From Planctomycetota bacterium (GTDB lineage Bacteria; Planctomycetota; UBA8742; JACQVU01): a stretch of 7,822 nt of DNA. This document shows, in pieces, positions 1 through 5,150 of this stretch. The stretch lies in the NCBI GenBank assembly GCA_016209585.1, contig JACQVU010000316.1:1-7822 (forward strand). Direction: 5' to 3'. The notes beneath the pieces were generated by a model, which worked only from the letters and a program-made list of their open reading frames with translations, ran no database searches and was not told the DNA's origin. Within the stretch, counting starts at the first letter, position 1; every line of letters begins with the position of its first letter. Both the position numbers and the translations under genes were made by a program.

Positions 1-672
1 CGCGCGGCGCGGGCCGAGATGGAGATCGGCGCCGGCGCCGGCGACCTCCTCTTCGCCCGCGCGGCCGCGCTGCCGGGAACGCTCTTCGTCGCCGTCGAGA
101 ACGTCGCGCCGCTCTATCACCGGCTCAAGGAGCGCGAGGCCCGGGCGCGGACGACGAACACGCTGATCCTCAACGCCGACGGAGAAGAGGTGCTGCGCGA
201 GGGCGCGCCGGAGGGGTCGCTGGATCGCGTGACGCTCTTCTTCCCCGACCCCTGGCCCAAGACACGCCACGCCAAGCGCCGGCTGATCCGCCCCAACACG
301 CTGCCCGCATTCTTTCGCGCGCTCCGCGACGGCGGCGCGCTGGTGGCGCGCACCGACGACGACGGCCTCGCCGACTGGATCGCCGAAGTGCTGCGCGACC
401 TGCCGGGTCACGCCGGCGCGCGCGTCGTTCCCCCGGCGAACGAGCGTGACCCCGTCGCGCCGGGCGATCCGCTCTCGGACCCCGTGGACGCCGGCGTCAC
501 CACCCGCTACGAGCGCAAGGCGCGCGACGCCGGCCGCCCGGTCCGCGAGTTCCGGTGGGTGAAGCCCGCCGGCGCGCGGTTCGAACCGCGTCCCGAACAC
601 CTCGCGCCCCGCCACCGCCGCGGCGTCATCGAGGCCCGCATCGAGGCCCGCGAGCGTCAGGCCGCGCCATGA
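1..672 (+). CDS. trmB: tRNA (guanine-N7-)-methyltransferase, 5' end cut off by window
   Basis: TrmB uses S-adenosylmethionine to methylate N7 of G46 in the variable loop of tRNAs; it is a cytoplasmic Rossmann-fold enzyme. The frame is open to base 1, so the real start lies upstream; an internal ATG at 19 falls inside the SAM-binding motif (MEIGAGAGD) and is not a credible start. Numbering from that Met, the family signature FFPDPWPKTRHAKRRL is at about 74-89 and is intact. The C-terminal signature TTRYERKARDAGRPV, corresponding to the conserved T-x-(Y/F)-E substrate-binding stretch, is at about 161-175. Against typical lengths of 210-240 residues, some 40-60 N-terminal residues are probably missing from view. 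After the usual family end there is an Arg-rich tail of roughly 35 residues. The stop TGA at 670-672 overlaps the next ATG (ATGA), suggesting coupled translation. The assignment is secure. Confidence 0.94.
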   Translation, partial: RAARAEMEIGAGAGDLLFARAAALPGTLFVAVENVAPLYHRLKEREARARTTNTLILNADGEEVLREGAPEGSLDRVTLFFPDPWPKTRHAKRRLIRPNTLPAFFRALRDGGALVARTDDDGLADWIAEVLRDLPGHAGARVVPPANERDPVAPGDPLSDPVDAGVTTRYERKARDAGRPVREFRWVKPAGARFEPRPEHLAPRHRRGVIEARIEARERQAAP

Positions 673-1415
673 ACGACCGCCCACGCTCCGTCGCGCCCTT
701 CGCTCCCGGCGACGCCGGCGCGCGCCCCGCGGGGAGCGCCGACGGCGGCCGCCAGCCACGGGCGGTCTCGACGCCAGTCCCGGTGGCGCTGCCGGCCGCG
801 CCCGATATCGCGGCGCTGGCGCGCGGTCCGGAGCGTCGCCACTGGCGCGCCAAGGAAGCGGCGCGCCGCTTCACCCGGGAGGCTTCGCGCGACGTGCTCT
901 CATGCGCCGGATGCGGCAAGTGCTGCACGCGGGAGTTCAATTCGGTGCGCGTCTTGCCCGTCGAGGCGGCGCATTTCCTGGGTCACCTGCGCGCGATGCC
1001 GGCGGCGCGGCGGGCGGAGATCGCCGCGCGCGCGGCGCGGGCCGTGGCCGACCTCGGCCTGGCCGACGGCGCTCCCGGCCGGTTGTACGATTGCCCGCTC
1101 CAGGCCGCCGACGGTCGTTGCATCCTCCCCATCCACGTGAAGCCCCTGGCGTGCCTCTCGTTCGGGCCGCGAGCCGGCGCCATGTGCGACCTGGACCTGC
1201 CCCTCTACTCCGCCGCCTGGCCCGCCGTGGAGCGCGCCAACCGCGCGCTGGGCCACGATGCCGCGCGCCGCGCCATTCCCGTCTTCCTTGTGGGGCTGGG
1301 CGGCCCGTCCCCCGCGCCCCGACACGCGGTCACCGCGCCACGGAAGCCGGATCGCGCGCCAGCGCCGGCTCGACCCGCCGGCCGACGCGCGCCAGCGCCG
1401 CGGCGGCGTCGATGA
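669..1415 (+). CDS. YkgJ-family cysteine-cluster protein (CxxCxxCC metal-binding)
   Basis: A predicted 248-residue protein of the YkgJ / zinc- or iron-chelating CxxCxxCC family (PF03692 type). Family members bind metal through cysteine clusters; most have no proven function, so no reaction is assigned. The cluster is C79-x2-C82-x2-C85-C86 (CAGCGKCC). It is followed by C142, C151, C162 and C173 in the usual arrangement, a YDCPL motif, then GRCILPIHVKPLAC, the counterpart of the family's 'C-x-(I/V)-Y..RP..C' segment. The first 70 residues are low-complexity Ala/Pro/Arg and not part of the domain. Start ATG 669 overlaps the trmB stop; the same frame is open further upstream (ATG at 555), but that extension would lie wholly inside trmB and encodes only Arg/Pro-rich sequence. 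The domain ends near residue 210. The last 38 residues (PAPARPAGRR and similar) are disordered-looking, and most of them lie antisense to the 3' end of the convergent gene. Confidence 0.88.
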   Translation: MNDRPRSVAPFAPGDAGARPAGSADGGRQPRAVSTPVPVALPAAPDIAALARGPERRHWRAKEAARRFTREASRDVLSCAGCGKCCTREFNSVRVLPVEAAHFLGHLRAMPAARRAEIAARAARAVADLGLADGAPGRLYDCPLQAADGRCILPIHVKPLACLSFGPRAGAMCDLDLPLYSAAWPAVERANRALGHDAARRAIPVFLVGLGGPSPAPRHAVTAPRKPDRAPAPARPAGRRAPAPRRRR

Positions 1416-2274
1416 TCAGCGGCGCGCCGTAGACCTCCAGGTGCGCCACGATGGCGTCTGTCCCCTCCGGCGCGGTCACCCCCCAGGGCATCCCCGGCAC
1501 GCGCAACGTCACCACGAAGGCCGGACACGGCTGCGCCCTCGGCGTCGCGCCGGGCGGCGCGAGCGGCGCGGCGCCCGGCGAATCGCTCGTGGCGTGGGCC
1601 ACCAGCACCGGCCGATCGCGCCAGCCGCGCCGCAACATCCATGATACTTTGGCTTCCGCCCCCTCGGCCCATTCCGTGCGGACCACCAAGGCGTCCAGCC
1701 GCCGCAGGTCACAGAGGCGCGCGCCGGAGCCATCGGCCAGCCCCTCCATCTCCCGCGCCGCCGCGCGCGACCGCCGCCCAACGCCCAGCGCCCAGGCGGC
1801 GTCGAGCAGGAGCGCCGCCACCGGCGCCAGCACGGAGAGCCGCGCCATGCGGCGACAGGCCGATTGCACCGCGCGCGGCGCCGTGGACACGATCTCCGCG
1901 GCGAACAGCCGCCCCTGCTGCACGCCGCGCTCGTAGGGATCGGCCGAGGTCACCACCAGCGCCACGCCCGGCGCCGCGCCCAGCCGTAACTCAGCCTCGC
2001 CGCCAACTTCCACGCGCGCGCCGCGCCGGGGCGTCAGAACGACGATCACCAGCGCCGCCGCCACCACCGCCGCGACGATCCCGACGCAGCCCGCGGCCAC
2101 CAGCGTCACGTTGAGACCAGCCTCCAGCCCGGCCAGCCCCTCCCAAGCCTTCCAGCCCGCCGCGACGCCGACGCCGATGGAGAACAGCGCCCAAACCAGG
2201 GCGCCGATGGGCGGCAGACCAAAGGAGAGACGATAGGGATCCCGCGCCGGCATGTCCCTGCGACGGCCACTCAT
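1330..2274 (-). CDS. Two-helix membrane protein with degenerate C45/acyltransferase-like domain
   Basis: A 314-residue protein. Seen: a short basic N-terminus, a hydrophobic segment at about 24-41 and a second at about 55-80 ending in TPRR, then a soluble part. That part contains DPYERGVQQGRLFAAEI (112-128) and EMEGLADGSGARLCDLRRLDAL (175-196, read in two pieces: EMEGLADGSG and ARLCDLRRLDAL). These match the spacing of the conserved N-terminal motifs of the C45 / acyl-CoA:6-aminopenicillanate acyltransferase Ntn-hydrolase family ('G.pyE.G.q.G...' and 'El.GiA.G.G....dll.lNa'). The family's catalytic Cys, expected soon after that second motif, is not visible: residues 197-250 contain no Cys until C250. 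PVLVAHATSD (222-231) may stand for the usual 'P.lGrN.D' strand. The protein also ends well short of a normal family member. I infer a membrane-tethered non-catalytic relative. An alternative start is Met8 (ATG at 2253), preceded by a weak AGGGA. The gene lies 91 bp downstream of the secreted repeat protein on the same strand. Confidence 0.7.
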   Translation of the reverse strand: MSGRRRDMPARDPYRLSFGLPPIGALVWALFSIGVGVAAGWKAWEGLAGLEAGLNVTLVAAGCVGIVAAVVAAALVIVVLTPRRGARVEVGGEAELRLGAAPGVALVVTSADPYERGVQQGRLFAAEIVSTAPRAVQSACRRMARLSVLAPVAALLLDAAWALGVGRRSRAAAREMEGLADGSGARLCDLRRLDALVVRTEWAEGAEAKVSWMLRRGWRDRPVLVAHATSDSPGAAPLAPPGATPRAQPCPAFVVTLRVPGMPWGVTAPEGTDAIVAHLEVYGAPLIIDAAAALARVGRRVEPALARDPASVAR

Positions 2275-2277
2275 GGG

Positions 2278-2290
2278 CCCGGAGACCGGG
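2278..2290. other. Small GC hairpin in the 91-bp spacer before the C45-like gene
   Basis: CCCGG-AGA-CCGGG forms a perfect 5-bp stem with a 3-base loop, beginning four bases upstream of the ATG at 2274 on the minus strand. It lies where a ribosome binding site would be, and I see no Shine-Dalgarno sequence there. It has no T-run, so it does not look like an intrinsic terminator for the upstream gene. In sequence of this GC content short stems arise often by chance, so functional meaning is doubtful. The rest of the 2275-2365 spacer shows a G-rich run (2286-2299) and nothing else I can name. Confidence 0.25.
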
Positions 2291-2365
2291 GGCGGGGGGT
2301 GAGCGAACTACCGGACGGATCGGTTGGATCAGTCTGATGGCCCTCGGATATCCCCGGCCTCGGCT

Positions 2366-3640
2366 CTACTTGCCTCCCCCGCTCGACGGCCCCGTGGTCG
2401 TCGCCGCCGGCGCGGGCTGCCCGCCACCCGCGGGAAGCCCCAGGAGGTTCCCCAGCGTTGAGGGCACGGCCAGCCCGCGCGGATCCGTGGCCCAAGCCAG
2501 CCCCTGCTGGTAGGGCGCGTTCGGGTTCACGCCGGCCGGAAGCATGGACCCCATCGGGATCGGCCCCTGCAAGACGCCCTGGCTCTGCAACTGCTGGCCG
2601 AACTGCTGCCCCGCCGCGCCGCCCCACGGCCCCCCATACTGCGCGCCCGCCGCCTGCCCGGCGGCTGGCAGCGTGCCCGGCGGCAGCGTGAGCGATTGGG
2701 GAACCGGGTTCGCCGGCCACCCCTGGTTCTGCAGCGCCGTGCCCACCGCCTGGCCCATCACCGCCCCGCCGTTGCCGGCGTAGTAGCCGCCGGCAAGCGC
2801 GCCGGCGGCCGGAAGCGTGCCCGCCGGCAGCGCGAAAGCGTTCGACGGGCTGGGAACGGTGAAGCCGTTCTGCGCCAGGTTGCCGGCCAGTTGCCCGCTC
2901 GCCTGCCCGGCCACCGGCCCGCCCACCTGGTTGCCGAAGTGCTGCCCCGCCGCCTGCGCCAGCGGAACCTGGCTGCCCGGGGGCAGGGCGCTCGCCCCCG
3001 GCCACTGCGCCGCCGGGGGAACGACCACGTTGTTCCCCTGCTGCCACCCCGGCGCGGTCGGAACCGGAATGTACGATTGCCCGGCCCCGCCGCCCGCCGC
3101 GGGCGGCGCGGGAACCGGCGCTTGCCCCGACCACGCCGCCGGCGGCCCGCCCGGCGGCGGCGCTCCCACGGGCAGGGCCGGCGCGGGCGCCTGCCCCGGC
3201 CACACCGGCGGCGCTCCCGCCCCCATCTGCGGCGCGGGCGCGGCCACGCTCCCGGGCGCCATCACCGGCGTCTGCCCGAACCTCGGAGGCGGGGCCACCC
3301 CCGCCGCCGGCTGGGGCTGCGGGGCGGAAGAACCGCCACCGACGAACGGCAAACCGGGCGTAGGCAGTGGCAGAGGCAAGGGCACGCCGACCTGCGCCGG
3401 CGCGGGGGCGACCTGCGCGCCGCCCGATCCCGCCAGCGGGTTGGGCAACCCCCAGCCCTGGCTCGGCGCGGTGGCCGTGGCGGGCGCTTGGGCGGTCGTC
3501 GCCGTCTGCTGCGGCTGCGCCCCGCCGGCGCCCCACGGGTTCGGAAGAGGAATCTGCGCGCTCACGGTCGCCGGCGCGAACGCGAAAGCGAACCCGGCCG
3601 CGCCGCCCGCCACCATCAGCCACCGAGAGACGACGTTCAT
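2366..3640 (-). CDS. Secreted Pro/Ala/Gly/Gln-rich repeat protein, unknown function
   Basis: A 424-residue protein that I do not recognise. The N-terminus is a textbook Sec signal peptide: Met-Asn-Val-Val-Ser-Arg, a hydrophobic core, and a likely cleavage site VSA|Q after residue 28. No LPXTG, lipobox or second membrane segment is seen, so it should be periplasmic, surface-exposed or released. The mature chain is low in complexity and in charge: residues 29-215 are Pro/Ala/Gly-rich with short repeats (PNPWG and PNPLAG; WPGQAPAPA and WSGQAPVPA). Residues 218-365 form three tandem repeats of 48-52 residues, each opening with a LPxG motif. The C-terminus is a Gly/Pro/Ser/Thr tail ending in GGGK. 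The start is set by a GGAGG ribosome site 8 bases before ATG 3640 and by the signal peptide. A second minus-strand frame is open through the same region but encodes only Arg/Gly/Ala compositional sequence and is rejected. It may form an operon with the membrane protein downstream. Confidence 0.78.
   Translation of the reverse strand: MNVVSRWLMVAGGAAGFAFAFAPATVSAQIPLPNPWGAGGAQPQQTATTAQAPATATAPSQGWGLPNPLAGSGGAQVAPAPAQVGVPLPLPLPTPGLPFVGGGSSAPQPQPAAGVAPPPRFGQTPVMAPGSVAAPAPQMGAGAPPVWPGQAPAPALPVGAPPPGGPPAAWSGQAPVPAPPAAGGGAGQSYIPVPTAPGWQQGNNVVVPPAAQWPGASALPPGSQVPLAQAAGQHFGNQVGGPVAGQASGQLAGNLAQNGFTVPSPSNAFALPAGTLPAAGALAGGYYAGNGGAVMGQAVGTALQNQGWPANPVPQSLTLPPGTLPAAGQAAGAQYGGPWGGAAGQQFGQQLQSQGVLQGPIPMGSMLPAGVNPNAPYQQGLAWATDPRGLAVPSTLGNLLGLPAGGGQPAPAATTTGPSSGGGK
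2546..2989 (-). repeat. Three tandem in-frame repeats of about 50 codons in the secreted protein
   Basis: Repeat units cover residues 218-269, 270-317 and 318-365, with the start of a degenerate fourth (MLPAG) after that. Each begins ALPPGS, ALPAGT or TLPPGT; units 2 and 3 continue LPAAG. All then run through a Gln/Gly/Ala stretch (for example GGAVMGQAVGTALQNQG against GGAAGQQFGQQLQSQG) to a Pro-rich end. At DNA level, 2661-2690 and 2805-2834 match at about 26 of 30 bases at a spacing of exactly 144 bases (48 codons). This supports duplication rather than mere compositional similarity. Confidence 0.7.
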
Positions 3641-3648
3641 GGTGATAG

Positions 3649-3653
3649 CCTCC
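3649..3653 (-). promoter_or_regulatory. Shine-Dalgarno site of the secreted repeat protein
   Basis: On the minus strand this reads GGAGG, with 8 bases before the ATG at 3640. It is one of the two clear ribosome binding sites in the window. Together with the signal peptide it fixes the frame and start of the 424-residue protein against the overlapping open frame on the same strand. Confidence 0.8.
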
Positions 3654-3785
3654 GTCTGGTGTTCTCGCGTTCCTTCTTCCCGTTCCTCTCTCCCCAGGAG
3701 TCTATTTTCGGTGGGCCATTCGCGCCACGCCCGGCTGCGAGCGTGCCAAGGCAGTGTCAGGCGCCCCCCAACATATTACCTCCAA

Positions 3786-3827
3786 AATCAGTTGTCCGTT
3801 GTCAGGAATCAGTTGTCAGTTGTCAGG
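3786..3827. repeat. 2 x 21 bp tandem repeat made of heptamers
   Basis: Two adjacent 21-bp units (3786-3806 and 3807-3827) differ at one base. Read from 3790 the block is a series of heptamers: AGTTGTC, CGTTGTC, AGGAATC, AGTTGTC, AGTTGTC, AGG. On the other strand the core is TGACAAC. The block is clearly lower in GC than its surroundings and is intergenic. Heptameric short tandem repeats of this general kind are known as dispersed intergenic elements in some bacteria, notably cyanobacterial STRR sequences. Whether this one is a dispersed family, an operator array or a chance slippage product cannot be told from one copy. Confidence 0.85.
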
Positions 3828-3947
3828 ACCCCATGGCCGGCTCTGGCGCGGAAGGCGCGATCCGGCTACTATCAGCCTCTGCTTCTTCGGTGCGCGGTGG
3901 CCGCGATGGGCGGCTGGGCGCGGGGCAAGGTGAACGGACATTCCGCC

Positions 3948-4763
3948 ATGCGCGTTCTCGCGTTTCGCCACATTGACATCGAAGGCCCCGGCCTGTTGGA
4001 GGCCGCGTTGGCCGAGCGCGACATCGAACTCACGGTGTTGGACGCGTGGCGCGACATCGACCAGGTTCAGACGGTGGCCAACTTCGACGGGTTGTTGCTT
4101 CTCGGCGGGCCGATGAACGTGGCCAACGAGGGCGACTTCCCCTTCATGGCGCCGGAGAAGCGGCTCATCCGCGAGGCGCTGGATCGCCGCATGGGCTGCG
4201 TGGGCATCTGCCTGGGCGCGCAGTTGCTGGCCGAGGCGCTGGGGGCGCGGGTCGCTTCCGGCCGCCACGCCGAGATCGGCTGGATGCCGCTGGAACTGCG
4301 GAAGGGGGAGCCGGCCGCGGCCGCGTTCTGGGGCGACCTGCCGTCGCCCGCGTCGGCCTTCCACTGGCACGGCCAGGCCTTCGGGCTGCCGGAGGGGGCG
4401 ACGGCGCTGGCCAGCACCGAAGCCACCGAGCACCAGGCATTCCTTCTCGGCGGGCGGGTGCTGGGGACGCAGTTCCATTTCGAGGTCACGGCCGAGATGG
4501 CTCGGGGATGGGCCGCGGCCTACCGCGGCGAACTGCGCGAGCGCTGCGTGAACCCCTCCGGCGTGCTGGAGGGCTGCGCGCGCCACGCCGAGGCCTACGC
4601 GCTTCTCTCGCGTCACCTGGGAGAGCGCGTCGCCCGGCTCTTCCTGGACAACCGCGCCAACATCGACCGGTCGGTGAAGGAGGTCTCCCGTGAACCGTCC
4701 CGGCTCCCCGCACACGAAGAGGCGCGCGCTGCTGCTCATCGATCATGGCAGTACCCGCCCTGA
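3948..4763 (+). CDS. Class I glutamine amidotransferase-like protein (GMP synthase GATase type)
   Basis: A 271-residue stand-alone GATase domain of the triad type, which hydrolyses glutamine and hands ammonia to a partner, or acts on a gamma-glutamyl compound. Visible triad: nucleophile Cys88 in GICLGAQLLAEALGARV, and His177 and Glu179 in GTQFHFEVT. The oxyanion-side motif LLLGGPMNV is at 50-58. FHWHGQAFGLPEGA (139-151) is the usual segment before the third strand. All catalytic residues are present, so it should be active; the acceptor substrate is unknown and no synthetase domain is attached. The start at 3948 (MRVLAF) matches where family members begin; ATG 3906 in frame would add 14 residues (MGGWARGKVNGHSA) and is the main alternative, since neither has a strong ribosome site. 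After the domain there is a helical extension (185-245). The last 25 residues overlap the next gene by 74 bases. It is the first gene of a likely four-gene operon. Confidence 0.87.
   Translation: MRVLAFRHIDIEGPGLLEAALAERDIELTVLDAWRDIDQVQTVANFDGLLLLGGPMNVANEGDFPFMAPEKRLIREALDRRMGCVGICLGAQLLAEALGARVASGRHAEIGWMPLELRKGEPAAAAFWGDLPSPASAFHWHGQAFGLPEGATALASTEATEHQAFLLGGRVLGTQFHFEVTAEMARGWAAAYRGELRERCVNPSGVLEGCARHAEAYALLSRHLGERVARLFLDNRANIDRSVKEVSREPSRLPAHEEARAAAHRSWQYPP
4677..4684 (+). promoter_or_regulatory. Perfect Shine-Dalgarno site for the CbiX-like gene
   Basis: AAGGAGGT sits inside the 3' coding part of the amidotransferase gene, 5 bases before a GTG codon at 4690. It decides the GTG start of the next gene and shows that this gene is initiated independently within the overlap, not merely read through. 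Confidence 0.88.
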
Positions 4764-5142
4764 GGCCAACGCGGTCGTGGAGGGGGTGGCTGACCTGCTT
4801 CGCGGGCGCGTGCCCGCCGTCGCGGTGGTGGCGGCGCACATGGAGGCCGCCGCCCCGTCGGTGGCCCTGGGGTTCGATCGCTGCGTCAGCGCCGGCGCCA
4901 ACGAGGTGATCGTGGTGCCCTATTTCCTCGCGCCCGGCCAGCATTCCGCCACCGATATTCCCCGCCTGGCGGCCGAGGCCGTGGCGCGCCACCCCGGCGT
5001 GAGTTGCGTGTTGACGCAGCCGCTGGGCGTCTCCACGGCGCTGTGCGACGTGGTGTTAGAACGGGTCATCGAGGCGCTGGCCCGCACCCAGACCCCGGAG
5101 TGGCCCGGCTGGAGCGGCGCGCGGCCCATGGCCGACTATTGA
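4690..5142 (+). CDS. Small CbiX-type sirohydrochlorin chelatase-like protein
   Basis: A 150-residue single-domain member of the CbiX family (PF01903), whose characterised members insert cobalt or iron into sirohydrochlorin-type tetrapyrroles. The N-terminal metal/catalytic histidine is His19 in LLLIDHGSTRPEAN (14-27), and the second is His85 in PYFLAPGQHSATDIPRL (77-93). The strand VVAAHMEAAAPSVALGF (46-62) corresponds to the family's 'f.e...Ps...al' segment, and LTQPLGVSTALCDVVLERV is the usual C-terminal helix. Length fits the short CbiX form with one domain (two needed as a dimer). The motif reads DHGS where the classical chelatases have GHGS; this marks a broad CbiX-like subgroup often found away from cobalamin or siroheme genes, so the tetrapyrrole substrate is uncertain. 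No other cobalamin or siroheme gene is in view. The start is GTG, fixed by the AAGGAGGT before it. Confidence 0.86.
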   Translation: MNRPGSPHTKRRALLLIDHGSTRPEANAVVEGVADLLRGRVPAVAVVAAHMEAAAPSVALGFDRCVSAGANEVIVVPYFLAPGQHSATDIPRLAAEAVARHPGVSCVLTQPLGVSTALCDVVLERVIEALARTQTPEWPGWSGARPMADY

Positions 5143-5150
5143 TCGATCGC

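Larger units (their letters stand above)
3641..3947. other. Divergent intergenic region between the two transcription units
   Basis: This 307-bp gap separates the leftward secreted-protein gene from the rightward amidotransferase operon, so promoters for both should lie here. What I can see is the ribosome site for the minus-strand gene, a pyrimidine-rich tract on the plus strand at 3661-3696 (purine-rich in the leftward leader), a locally less GC-rich stretch at about 3770-3812 and the 21-bp tandem repeat. I found no convincing paired -35/-10 boxes in either direction and no protein-like ORF. The right-hand 100 bases (3840-3947) could partly be coding if the amidotransferase starts at ATG 3906 instead of 3948. 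Confidence 0.6.

Noticed and set aside
2275..2365. Intrinsic terminator or CRISPR-like repeat between the two minus-strand genes
   Set aside because: Only a 5-bp GC stem and a weak GGATATCC palindrome are present; there is no T-run and no repeated unit.
2271..3623. 450-codon minus-strand frame overlapping the secreted-protein gene
   Set aside because: It encodes Arg/Gly/Ala-rich sequence with no domain, signal peptide or ribosome site. The competing frame has both a signal peptide and GGAGG, so this one is a shadow.
3820..3850. TTGTCA within the heptamer repeat as a -35 box for the rightward operon
   Set aside because: No -10-like hexamer lies at 15-19 bases downstream; the following sequence is GC-rich (CCATGGCCGGCTCTGG).
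2817..3947. Plus-strand open frame running for about 377 codons in front of the amidotransferase
   Set aside because: It is antisense to the secreted repeat protein and its translation is only Pro/Ala/Gly/Cys compositional sequence. GC-rich DNA has few stop codons, so long empty frames are expected. The amidotransferase domain itself begins at about 3948.
3833..3976. Possible 47-codon plus-strand gene starting at ATG 3833
   Set aside because: There is no ribosome site, the sequence is compositional, and it overlaps the start of the amidotransferase in another frame.
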